DNA of 64,000 nt, taken from assembly GCA_021396245.1 (NCBI GenBank), contig WNYE01000026.1, forward strand, positions 248,001-312,000, given 5' to 3'. The translations under genes and the position numbers were made by a program. Shown here in pieces: positions 43,450 to 53,118 of the stretch. The stretch's first letter is position 1, and every line of letters begins with the position of its first letter. The notes beneath the pieces were generated by a model, which was not told the origin of the DNA, searched no databases, and saw only the letters and a list, made by a program, of their open reading frames with translations. Origin of the DNA: Sporothrix humicola (taxonomy: Eukaryota; Ascomycota; Sordariomycetes; Ophiostomatales; Ophiostomataceae).

Positions 43450-44340
43450 TTAGTCGACGTCTCTCTCTCCGCCGTATTTTTTTTCTCCCTCTTCTCTCTT
43501 CTCCTCCTCTTCCTCCTGCTCCCGACGAGACCGGCGCTCTTCGTCCCTCTCCTCCCTGGTCTTGGACGCAATATCCTGAATGAGGATCGGTCTGCCGCGA
43601 ATGTAGCTCATGATGGGAGTGCCATATTCAGCCGTCTTCTCGTCCTCGTTGCGGTAGGCTTCAAGGGCCTTCTCGGCTTCTGCGTTGCACTGGAGGTCAG
43701 AGACGTCCTGTTCGCAGTAGTGCGCGATAATGTCCATGGACACGTTGGGGATAGCGGACATGTCCTGGCCTAGGTGGTCCAAGTACCAGTCCATCGTTTC
43801 CTCGTCCGTGAAGCGGACAGGATCCGCCTCGGAAAAGTCCAGAGAACCAGGGGTGCGCTCCATGGGCTCAAACGAAGGTCCGCCCGTCTCAATGAGCCAT
43901 TTCTCGACAAAGGCGTCGCGCTGCGTGTTCCCGGCTTCCTCGCGGGGCTCGCCCCGGCCAGTCAAGTGAAGATCGAGGGCTTTGATCCCGTCACAAAGGA
44001 ACGCCTGGGCTTCGGCGTACTCGAGCGCGTGCTGGTGCTTTTTCTTGTCGGAGAAGTTGGCCGGAGGCGTCTCCTTCATGTTGAGACAGGTGTCGATCCG
44101 GCGAAAACACTTTTTGAAAGCGACAACACGGCCGTCCTTTTCCCGCATGCGCGTGAAAGCGAGCGAGTGGTACTCGTTTCTTCTGTGGACACGGGCAACC
44201 TCGTCGGGCGTCAGCTCGCGATCCGGCTCGCTGTCCATATCCGAATCATGAAGAGAAACAAGGTTGGTGTAACCTCCGTCGCTGCTGTCGTCGTTTTCGA
44301 GCAGCTTCGCGTGGGTAGCGGTCTGATATGAGCCAGGCAT
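43450..44340 (-). CDS. Hypothetical acidic protein, orphan
   Basis: A single-exon 296-residue protein that I cannot assign to a family. The start MPGSYQTATHAKLLEND has context AACCATGCC. The N-terminal 60 residues are Asp/Ser-rich (DDSSDGGYTN, DSDMDSEPDRELTPDEVARVHRRNEY). The central part (65-245) is a mixed, probably folded region with three Cys and aromatic residues (FKKCFRRIDTCLNMKE, VEKWLIETGG, MDWYLDHLGQDM, MDIIAHYCEQDV). The C-terminus is a highly charged Arg/Glu helix with a poly-Glu run. There is no signal peptide and no membrane segment. Plus-strand frames over the same DNA are shorter and less coherent. A TATA-like ATATAT sits near 44584-44592, about 245 nt before the start. Confidence 0.7.
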   Translation of the reverse strand: MPGSYQTATHAKLLENDDSSDGGYTNLVSLHDSDMDSEPDRELTPDEVARVHRRNEYHSLAFTRMREKDGRVVAFKKCFRRIDTCLNMKETPPANFSDKKKHQHALEYAEAQAFLCDGIKALDLHLTGRGEPREEAGNTQRDAFVEKWLIETGGPSFEPMERTPGSLDFSEADPVRFTDEETMDWYLDHLGQDMSAIPNVSMDIIAHYCEQDVSDLQCNAEAEKALEAYRNEDEKTAEYGTPIMSYIRGRPILIQDIASKTREERDEERRSRREQEEEEEKREEGEKKYGGERDVD

Positions 44341-45623
44341 GGTTGCGGTGTTTGAAAAGCAAAGAGCTCGTTGTGGTTTGGTTGTTCGGTCTCTGTGTGA
44401 TTTGGTGGGTTTGTGAGGTTGGTGAGGCTGGATGTGTGCAAAGATTTCAAGTTTGATAGAGTGGACTGAAGTAGTTTTTTTTTGAAGATTCGAACGTAGA
44501 TGTGCGAAAACTGTTTATTGCTGCAGTGAAGAGAAAAAGGAGAGAAGAGAGAGATCGAAGGAGGGCCACGATGCATGGTGACTGATATATATTCGCGATT
44601 TTTTTGGCTACAGAAAAGAACAGAATTCATTTTTCGTTGTTGAGTGTTGCTGAGTGTTTCTGAGAATTAGTTTTCAAGGCTATATTTTGTAGGATGAACA
44701 AGAGAAAGTACTTGAACATGTCACTTTTGTTTTGTTCACGATGGGAAAGGTACCAGATGACTACGCATGGAGCAGACTCTCCTAGAATTTTTTTTTTACA
44801 AACCTATGACGGTGCTCAGTGTGTGCATATATTTTGAGGCCGATCACGAGGCTGCACAGTGCTTCTGGGGTAGTTTGCTCACGATGCTTAGTTGGACGTA
44901 GTTTTGAATTCAAATACATCAAGTACGTACTGCGTGGTCTAAAACTAAAAAAAGGGGGCGGCACACAACGCCAAAACAAAGACCGGCCGACGTCGTTAAA
45001 CCCACGCCAACCACTCCCGTTCGAGCTTCAGAAGGCAGGATTTTACATAAAATTCACGTGCATGATTATGTATTGGACTTTGGAGAGTGGTTTTATAAAA
45101 TAAAATGAAAATGGGTGAAGTTTGGTTGAGATATCGTGAGATTTGACAAGATATGTGAGAGGCTGGACTAGACGCATATAAAGGGCAGCGCACGACATAC
45201 AGCGTCACTAGCACAATAGCAAGAACAGCTTTCTCTTTGATTGTTTGCAAGTCTGGATTTATTTTCGTGAAATTGTATTCAACAATCGAGGAAAGATATC
45301 AAGAAGGACTTTACGCCCGGCCTTGGTGGAATCTATCAAATATCGTGCAGCTTTTGAATTACAGTATTTTTGCCACACATTTCCTTCCTTCTTTTTATTT
45401 TATTTCGACGGGCGCCTTGCCCAAGTCCAATACAGCGTACACAGGCACTTGCCCATATCTTTGCTGGTTTTGTCATTTCGTACACACAACGAAGGCCTTT
45501 GACGGCACATCATGGACGCTTGTAAATTCTCTCAAAATTCGCCTGGAACGACCGAACGACCCATTAATTCCAGAGTCGTTGGCAGTTCATCCTGACGCAG
45601 ACAACAACAGCAGTGTCTCTCTA
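44341..45623. other. Intergenic between two minus-strand genes
   Basis: 1.28 kb holding the promoter/leader of the acidic orphan gene and the 3' flank of RPB7. There is a TCACGTG E-box at 45054-45060. No coding gene is supported. Confidence 0.45.
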
Positions 45624-46319
45624 TCATGGTCCCAGCGGGCTGTAGGAAATACGGTGTTAGCAGAGCACAAAATAAAAGGCACAAAATTACGTAGGATGAG
45701 AAACGGCACATAAATATATGCACACGCCCACATCCACAGCCCCGATTCAACAGCACGCATGACGTACCCAAGGTAATCCTCGTTTATCGTGCCAATGGCC
45801 CACATGTCGCCGACTTCGCTGCGCATGCCGATGATCTTGACCCGGATGTGCGTCCCGGGCTCGATCCGGTAGTCCTCGTTGTCCGTGAATTGTGGTGGCG
45901 TCGCATTTGGGTCGTACTTGATTTGCCCGGGGATCATCTGAAAGGTTAGCGGGATGCGACATAAGATGAATATCTTGGGGAGGACATACGTGTGCCGACA
46001 CGAACAGTCGCAGGGGCCCTGCCTGTGCAAAGAAACCGTGTGGATTGACCGAGTAGACAACGGCATCGACGGTCTCGCCCTTGAACGGCCGCCAGACGAC
46101 GGCGCGGTATCCGACGGTGAACTCGGCCAGGCCGTTACCCGGCAAGATCTTTCCCGCGGAGATGTCAAAGGTGTCCATGATGGAGACGATGTAGTAGCTG
46201 CCGGCGCATGTGCCCTCGACGTCCTTGAGCAGTTTTGTGGTGACGAGCTCGTGCATGTTGCGGCCAAAGTAGGACGGGTGCAGCGTGACGCGCCGCTCGA
46301 GGTTGTGGAGGAAGAACAT
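45624..46319 (-). CDS. RPB7: RNA polymerase II subunit Rpb7
   Basis: Rpb7 pairs with Rpb4 to form the stalk of RNA polymerase II and binds emerging RNA. Three exons: 46319-45990, 45937-45768 and a 16-nt last exon 45639-45624. Introns are 52 nt (GTATGT...TTCAG) and 128 nt (GTACGT...CTACAG). The product is 171 residues, the same length as yeast Rpb7, and ends EDYLGPLGP. The N-terminal tip domain (MFFLHNLERRVTLHPSYFG) and the OB/S1 domain (GFFAQAGPLRLFVSAH, then MIPGQIKYDPN, IEPGTHIRVKIIGMRSEVGDMWAIGTINEDYLG) are intact. Without removal of the second intron the frame runs on for about 60 hydrophobic, non-conserved residues, which is why the micro-exon is preferred. A frame open to 46394 adds 25 residues, but the ATG at 46319 gives the conserved start. 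Confidence 0.9.
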
Positions 46320-47616
46320 GGTGATGTGGGGAGGGGGAGGCGGGAGGAGAAGGGTATAAAAGGGTATAGATGGCAAAAATGTCGAAGATGTCAAGAAAGA
46401 TGGAAGCGCATTGAGGGGAAATGCTCGATGCGATACGTCACGAAGCCGCTACGACGGGCCTGGCGAGTCGTGGGTTGTCGAGGGGGGAAGACGGAGGCGC
46501 AAAAACGATGAGAACAAGCCGGAATAGGTCCTTTTGCCGTTTCGCGATGTCGTCGGGGCTTGTCGTCGTAAATCGTCAAGATCGTCAAATCCTCAACGGC
46601 AGGCAGCGATCGCGCGCGCAAACCGTGTCGACGGGCCGGGGAGGATGGAGAGAAGGCGGATAAGCGACAGCACAACGTTGCACAACTTCGAGTCTCGTTC
46701 GCAATGATTCTTCTAGCTCTCTTCCTGTCGTTTCCTCGTTGTTGTCGTCGCCGTCAAAAAGATGCGAAAAGACCTCCCTTTCGAAACCGCGCGCCGGGGG
46801 AATAGGAGGAAACGAAACGAAACCAGCAAAAAAGAAAGAAAAGCCCAAAAAGAATCGAAAACAAAGAACAAAGCACGCAGGTCGGCGGTCGGGGCGTCGC
46901 GCGGATGGGGAGGGAGTGGTGGTGGTTGGTTGGAGGTGCGGCGCAACGAAGAAACGAAAACGTCAAAAGTCTAGTGAAATCGTCGATTCTGTTGGTTCTC
47001 GATAGGAAGCGACGTTCTTTCCTCACGCGGCTGAGCGAGTTGGTCCGTGCCCCGAAAGTCCAGAGCACCAGAGCGCGCCTGCCATTTGCTGCTATTGTGC
47101 TGTATGCAGCCTGCCATTGACGGAACCGGCCTAGCTATTCAAGCCACAGAGTCACGTGCACGTGCTCACCAGCCACAGATACTTTGCCTTCTCCTGACAG
47201 ACAGTGACGCCCGGCACTTTCCAAGTACTGAGCACATTGGCGTTCCTTCCAAGCTGGCGATACTGGCGCTGTGTTTGGTAACGGCACTTTTTGCACCATC
47301 CATTTGCCTCCTTTCGTCTTCACTTTCTCCCTTCAACCTTTACTTTTCGACTTCGCATTTTTCACCCACAACTACACCGCAGCCCGCGAGACGACCTGCA
47401 AACGACAGACCGAGCACTGCACTCGTCGACGTCTGCATTCAAACGAGCACATTTTTTAGTCGTTATCACTACATTCCATCATCGACATCATCGCCAACTT
47501 TTGCGCCATCTTCTCTGAAGGCGCTGGAGTTGCCTCTCGCCTCGACGGCATCCTCTCCGATCATACCCTTCTCCTTTCGACCTACATCCATCCTCCACGA
47601 CGACCCGCACATCAAA
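46320..47616. promoter_or_regulatory. Divergent control region, RPB7 / P-TEFb-type cyclin
   Basis: 1.3 kb between two divergent start codons, both for RNA polymerase II transcription factors. It contains two directly abutting E-boxes, CACGTGCACGTG (47153-47164), about 450 nt before the cyclin ATG, and a pyrimidine-rich leader from about 47280 to 47610. A plus frame open from 47047 is in frame with the cyclin, but its extra 190 residues are Ser/Pro/Phe-rich leader sequence and are not called coding. Confidence 0.5.
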
Positions 47617-49455
47617 ATGGCCAGCCTTGATCGGTATCGGGCGTCCCGCGAGGCGTACCAGCCACCACCCATCCCCCAACCCGCAAGACAGCCATCTCAG
47701 TCTCAGTCTCAGTCTGCATCGACAGCCCCGTCAATACCGCCGGCCGCCCCGCATGCCCCTGTCCCGCCCGCGTCGGCATCGACCATGGACCGCCAGTCGC
47801 AGTCGCCCTCGTCCACGCGCCGGCGCGATGTGCCGCCTGCCGTTCCTTCGCCGCCGACGCATTCTTCCCGAAACTCGCCGCCGCATCGGTCAATATCGCG
47901 GCGTAGTGCGTCGCCGAGACGAGAAGCGATCGCCCACCAGCAGCAGCAAAATCACCACCTGCACCCAAATCACCACACCTCCACATCGCATCCCCAGAGA
48001 CCAAGGGAAACGACGGCATCTCCCGCACACAACCATAACCATAATCACAACAACAACAACAACAACCAGCCGCCGTTTGCCAACCAGTGGTTCTTCACAG
48101 ACGACGAGCTGGTGAGCACGCCGAGCGTGATCCACGGCCTGTCGCCGGCCGACGAGCGCGAGCGCCGCAGCAAGGGCGTCAACTTTATCTACCAGTCGGG
48201 CATAGCAGTCCGGCCGCATCCGTTGCCGCAGATGACGCTGTACATTGCCGCCATCTTCTTCCACCGCTTCTACATGCGCACCAGCATGATCGAAGAGCGC
48301 GGCGGCATCCACCACTATGTAAGTGACCACCGTGCACTGTTGGGCTTATCAGGAATACGGGGCCTAACAACTCAGAAAATCGCTGCAACGGCCATGTTCT
48401 TGGCCAACAAGACGGAGGAAAACTGCTTCAAGACGAAAAACATTATCATTGCCGTCGCCAAGGTCGCCATGAAGAACATGGACCTCATTGTCGACGAGCA
48501 GTCCAAGGAGTACTGGCGCTGGCGCGACGTCATCCTGACCTACGAGGAGCTCATGCTCGAGACCCTGACCTTTGACTTGGTCGTGGCCAACCCCTACGAC
48601 CAGCTTTGGGCCCAGCTCCGCAAGCTCGGGCAGCTCGGCACCAAGCCCGTGCGCGAGGCCGCCTGGTCGTTTTTGAACGACTCGGCCCTGACCACCCTCC
48701 CGCTCGCCCTCGACGCCAAAGACCTGGCCTCCTCCTCCATCTTCTTTGCCAGCATCGCCACCGGCGAGAAAGTCGACGACGTCCAGGGCCAGACGTGGTG
48801 GCAGTTTGTGCGCGCCAACCCGGACCGCATCACGCGCGCCACCCACGCCATGGTCCGCTTCTACACGGACAACCCGCTTAAGAAGCAGCAGGCCAACGGC
48901 CGCGTCGCCCAGGGCTCGCCCGTCTTCCAGCTCGAGGCCACGCGCCGCCCGCAGGAGCTGGCGCAGCTCAACAGCCAGGCGCTGGAGCACAACCGGGTGC
49001 CGAGTACGAACGGCCTCAGCAATGGCCGGCAGCAGACTGCCAGCCGCGACGTGACGCCTCTGGAGCTCGACCAGCGCCAGTCCCAGCCGACGCAATCCCA
49101 ATCGCGGGCGCCCGACCGCGACTCGACCGGCCCGGGCGACTCGGACGCCAACCTCAAGATTGCCGCCAACGACCTCGACCACCATCCGAGTCAATATGGT
49201 AATGGCAACACGAACGGCCACGCGAATGGTCACCTCGCGCCAAACGGCGACTCTGCTAGCCGCAAGCGCAAGAGCGTCGAGCCAGACGACCATCACGCCT
49301 ATCGCGAGCGTGATCGCCGTGCTCACGAACAGAGAGACCAGAGAGACCAAAGAGACAGCGACGGCATTGAGGAGGGCGAGTACAAGAGCAGCAGCTCGCC
49401 GCCGCCGGCCAAGCGCGCCCGGCGGACCTCGGAGGGCGAGGTCTCCGAGGCATAG
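47617..49455 (+). CDS. P-TEFb-type cyclin (Pch1 / cyclin T family)
   Basis: A 593-residue cyclin of the K/T family, expected to pair with a Cdk9/Bur1-type kinase that phosphorylates RNA polymerase II and elongation factors. Two exons, 47617-48318 and 48376-49455. The 57-nt intron (GTAAGT...CTCAG) is a multiple of three without a stop, so retention would insert 19 residues. The ATG at 47617 (TCAAAATGGCC) begins MASLDRYRASREAYQPPP. Residues 20-150 are Pro/Ser/Gln/His-rich. The first cyclin fold starts at QWFFTDDELVSTPS (about 152) with YIAAIFFHRFYMR, KIAATAMFLANKTEEN and YEELMLETLTFDLVV. The second fold runs through WSFLNDSALTTLPL and SIFFASI to about residue 400. The C-terminal third is polar, ending in the basic PPPAKRARRTSEGEVSEA, probably an NLS. 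Confidence 0.88.
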   Translation: MASLDRYRASREAYQPPPIPQPARQPSQSQSQSASTAPSIPPAAPHAPVPPASASTMDRQSQSPSSTRRRDVPPAVPSPPTHSSRNSPPHRSISRRSASPRREAIAHQQQQNHHLHPNHHTSTSHPQRPRETTASPAHNHNHNHNNNNNNQPPFANQWFFTDDELVSTPSVIHGLSPADERERRSKGVNFIYQSGIAVRPHPLPQMTLYIAAIFFHRFYMRTSMIEERGGIHHYVSDHRALLGLSGIRGLTTQKIAATAMFLANKTEENCFKTKNIIIAVAKVAMKNMDLIVDEQSKEYWRWRDVILTYEELMLETLTFDLVVANPYDQLWAQLRKLGQLGTKPVREAAWSFLNDSALTTLPLALDAKDLASSSIFFASIATGEKVDDVQGQTWWQFVRANPDRITRATHAMVRFYTDNPLKKQQANGRVAQGSPVFQLEATRRPQELAQLNSQALEHNRVPSTNGLSNGRQQTASRDVTPLELDQRQSQPTQSQSRAPDRDSTGPGDSDANLKIAANDLDHHPSQYGNGNTNGHANGHLAPNGDSASRKRKSVEPDDHHAYRERDRRAHEQRDQRDQRDSDGIEEGEYKSSSSPPPAKRARRTSEGEVSEA

Positions 49456-50604
49456 GCGGCCCTGGTGTCTTCGTTGCGGGCTGTCCAAGGTTGAAAGACG
49501 TGGTTCTTCTTTTCCATTTTTTCTTCATTTTTTCTTCTTCTTCATTTTTCTGCTTCATTGCTTTCTTTTTCTCTTGCATTTCATCACAATCACGGCAATG
49601 GTCTGGCGAACAAGGGGAGTTTTTACAAGGATAGACTGTTGTTCTGTCCTGTTGTGTTTTTGTGCTTTTGTGCTTTTCTCTTCTTTTCCATCTTCTTTTC
49701 TTCCTTTTCACATCACTGTATTCTTTACTTTTCACTTTTATCTTCTTCAGCCCTCCTCTTGTTGCCTTTGCAACAATTGTTGAGTTCATTATTTCTATTC
49801 TCCTTTTACTTTTTACCTTGAAATTATCGGGTATGGCCAGCGCTCTGGTTATGGGGCGGATAGCGGCTAGGGCGGGTAGGCGGACCTGCCCTCTTTGGGA
49901 CTACGACTTTGTGGGCAAAGGGACGGAAAGTCTGAAAGGAAGGACCGCCGGTCATCGGATATCGGTCGGAATTGTTCATTCCAATTCAAGAAAGATATCG
50001 CGCATCGTCAAGTGTCAGTTTTATTAGAAATTAATCCTAATGACTATGGCTGTGCTACACACTACCAATACAATCCTTTCTGTGCCACACACGAAATACA
50101 CACGCAGTTCTTGAGTGATATGCAAGTCTGTTTGTTCTGTCTTCTCGGTCTTCTCTGTAAATCATGCATTTAATTACTCTTTTTCTTTATCTGATATCAT
50201 CGGCTTTTTTTTTTTTTGTATGTTTTATGCTCTCCCAAAAGAGCAGCAAAGACTACCAAAGACAATACACCATCCAAAGCCTTCCAGCCTGGCAATGTAG
50301 TTCTGTATAGTATGATGAGACTTGAACAGCACAACTTCTGCGCGACCCGGCGTCCTCTTTCTCTTTGTAAAAGTAAAAAGTGATTCTCGTTCGGTCCGTG
50401 CTCCGTTATGTTCGAAATGTGTTTCTCTTTTTTTTTCGCAAATCTTGCAGTCTATCCTAAAATGGACGAAATGCACCGAATCTCGGCTGACCTCCTGTTG
50501 TTACACAGTGGCACAATAATGTCTCCAATGTTTCCCAATGACCCCTCCTTTTTTGTCTGTCCCATGCACCCATACACCGCACAAACTCATCAGTGACTCC
50601 CCGC
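49456..50604. other. Convergent intergenic spacer
   Basis: 1.15 kb between the cyclin and 6PGDH stop codons. Long T/C-rich runs (49500-49800) and a T11 tract near 50208 occur. The remainder is AT-leaning 3' flank without a supported gene. Confidence 0.45.
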
Positions 50605-53118
50605 TTATGCCTGGTAGGTCGAGGCAGAAACGTTGCCACCACGGCCGGTCCAGTTGACGTGGATGTCCTGGCCCTCGGGGTACTTCTCGGAAGCGTACTC
50701 GGGCTTGATGCGGAAGGTGTGGGCACCGAAGTAGTCGCGCTGGGCCTGGAGCATGTTGGCGGGCAGGTCCTTGGTGCGGTAGCCGTCGAACCACGACAGG
50801 GCAGTGCTGAAAGCCGGGGTCGGGATACCGAGCAGGGCCGACTTGGCGACAACGTCACGCCAGCCAGGCTGGGCCTTGTGGATGGCGCTGTTGAAGAAGT
50901 CGTCGAACAGCAGGTTCTGCAGGTCGTTGTTCTTGCGGTAGGCGGCAGTGATGTCCTTCAGGAAGACGGAGCGGATAATGCAGCCACCACGCCACATCAG
51001 GGCAATGGACGGCTTGTTCAGCTTCCAGCCGTACTCCTTGGCGGCCTGAGAAAGAAGAAAGAGAGGGGTTAGTAAAGTGGTTTTCAAACTGAATCATGAT
51101 TCCCAAGACTTGGGGTAACTCACCTCCTGCATCAGCATGAAGCCCTGGGCGTAGGAGATAATCTTGGAGGCGTACAGAGCCTGCTCGAGGTCCTCGAGGA
51201 ACTGCTCCTTGTTGCCCTCGAACTTGTTGGCGCGGCCAACGAACTCGAGCTTCTTGGAAGCAATGACACGCTCGTCCTTGATGGAAGACAGGCAGCGGGA
51301 CAGCACAGCCTCGGCAATCAGGGTGACGGGCATGCCCAGGTCGAGGGCGTTGATGGCGGTCCACTTGCCGGTACCCTTCTGGCCGGCCTTGTCGAGGATC
51401 TTCTCGACCAGGGCAGTGCCATCGTCGTCGTTGTAGTACATGATGTCACGGGTGATCTCGATCAGGAACGAGTCCAAGACGCCCTTGTTCCACTTGGCGA
51501 GGACGTCGCCAATCTCCTTGCTGGACATGCCCAGGCCGCGCTTCATGATGTCGTAGGCCTCCGAGATCAGCTGCATGTCACCGTACTCGATACCGTTGTG
51601 GACCATCTTGACGTAGTGGCCGGCACCCTCGTCACCGACCCAGTCACAGCAGGGCTCGCCGTCGCTCTTGGCGGCGATGCTCTGGAAGATGTCCTTGATG
51701 TAGGGCCAAGCATCCTCCTGGCCACCGGGCATCATCGAGGGGCCGTAGCGGGCACCCTCCTCACCGCCAGAGACACCAGAGCCGACGAAGCGGAAGCCCT
51801 TGGAGGCCAGGTACTGGGTTCTCCGGTTGGAGTCGGGGAAGTGTGAGTTGCCACCATCGATGATGATGTCACCGCGCTCCAGCAGGGGGATCAGGGTCTC
51901 GATCCAGTCGTCGACAGCCTTGCCGGCCTGGACAAGGAGCATGACACGACGGGGCTTCTTGAGCTTGGAGACGAACTCCTCGGTGGAGTGGGCGCCGACA
52001 ATGGACTTGCCCTTGGCCTCGTTGGCCAGGAAGCGGTCAACCTTGGAGACGGTACGGTTGAAAGCGCAGATGGTGAAGCCGTGGTCGGCCATGTTCAGAA
52101 TCAGGTTCTGGCCCCTGTTTGCGACATTTTCGTCAGCACGCCAGCACGCAATTGGCGACCAACCCTTCCTTTCCTTCCCCAGAGCGCAGAGAAGCTCGTT
52201 GGAGCACGGAGTGCCGAAACGGAAGCTCCGACAAGCTCCAAATGAAGCTCCGTGGGGGAGCTCCGAGCTTGTTTCTCCGGCTATCCGAGGAAAAGAAAGG
52301 GTAATGGGTAATGGGTAATGGGTAATTTGTTGGGGGGTAAGCAAACTTACATGACGGCCAGGCCGATAAGGCCGAGATCAGCACTGGCATAGCCGTTAGC
52401 ATTTTTCTGTTCTTCGTTCTGATTTGGTGTAGCGCGGGCCCCTGCAGGCTTGGGAGAGGAGGCTGAAGTTGAATTGGAGGGTGAAGAAGATGCAGTGAAT
52501 GAGGTTGAGGTTGAGGTTGGAGTGTTCTGGAGGGCCCCGCCAAGCATCGCCAGGCGGGTTCTGTGACGAAGGCAAAAGAAAGAAAAGTTCAGCAAGCCAT
52601 TGCTTGAGAAAACAGAAAATGAAGCAAAAGCGCAACACGCAGACCAGCGTCCAGAAGGGTGCTCGCGACGATGCAAATGGTAATTGCCTCAGGGCGAGCG
52701 CGATTTTGGGCGCCCTCTCCGAGCTTCGTCCGGCCAGCTTTTTTGTCCCTCTCTTTTTTGTTCCTGTTTCCTTTTTCTCCCTCACTGGCCCGCGATTATT
52801 TTTTCTTTGCCCTGTCGCATCCCGTCTCTTCCCCCTCTTGGGCCACGATCGCAACCAACCGGTGCGGGGGTGGGGTAATTTTTCCAACAGCAACGCGTCT
52901 CATGAGGCGACGTCAATCGACGAGGCGACGATGCGATGATGCGACAGAAAACAATGGGAAAGTGGACGGAAGAAAAGCAACATTCGACAATGACGACAGA
53001 ATTGCGTCCCGAGAAATGAAGCAATGGGGCAATTGGGGGAGAGCAATGGCCTGAGGAGGAGACAGGACAAGCTGCTGCAGGGGGGGCAGAAGAGGGGCAC
53101 TTACACAGGACCAGACAT
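50605..53118 (-). CDS. GND1: 6-phosphogluconate dehydrogenase, decarboxylating
   Basis: The NADP-dependent enzyme of the oxidative pentose phosphate pathway (6-phosphogluconate to ribulose 5-phosphate, CO2 and NADPH). The body is unmistakable: GLIGLAVMGQNLILNMADHGF (Rossmann site across the exon 2/3 junction), AFNRT, DGGNSHFPDS, SGVSGGEEGARYGPSMMPGG, YVKMVHNGIEYGDMQ, and the C-terminal HVNWTGRGGNVSASTYQA. Exons: 53118-53105, 52560-52351, 52114-51124 and 51045-50605, total 551 residues. Introns are 544, 236 and 78 nt. The first exon has only 14 coding nt (MSGP plus two bases). Its GTAAGT donor and the CACAG acceptor keep phase with MSGPVTRLAMLGG, which adds a Ser/Thr/Pro-rich leader of about 65 residues not seen in the roughly 490-residue family norm. 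Exons 3 and 4 are certain; exon 1 and the leader are probable. Confidence 0.9.
52192..52326. repeat. Repeat-rich second intron of 6PGDH
   Basis: Inside the 236-nt intron lie about five AGCTCC/AGCTCG words within 80 nt (52192-52270) and four tandem copies of the heptamer GGTAATG (52299-52326). Most introns of this window are under 90 nt and have no such repeats. Confidence 0.65.

Noticed and set aside
47047..47616. N-terminal extension of the cyclin to an ATG at 47047
   Set aside because: The 190 extra residues read a pyrimidine-rich leader; the ATG at 47617 has a strong context and begins the plausible protein.
48364..49488. 374-codon minus-strand ORF over the cyclin
   Set aside because: Antisense shadow of exon 2; no motif.
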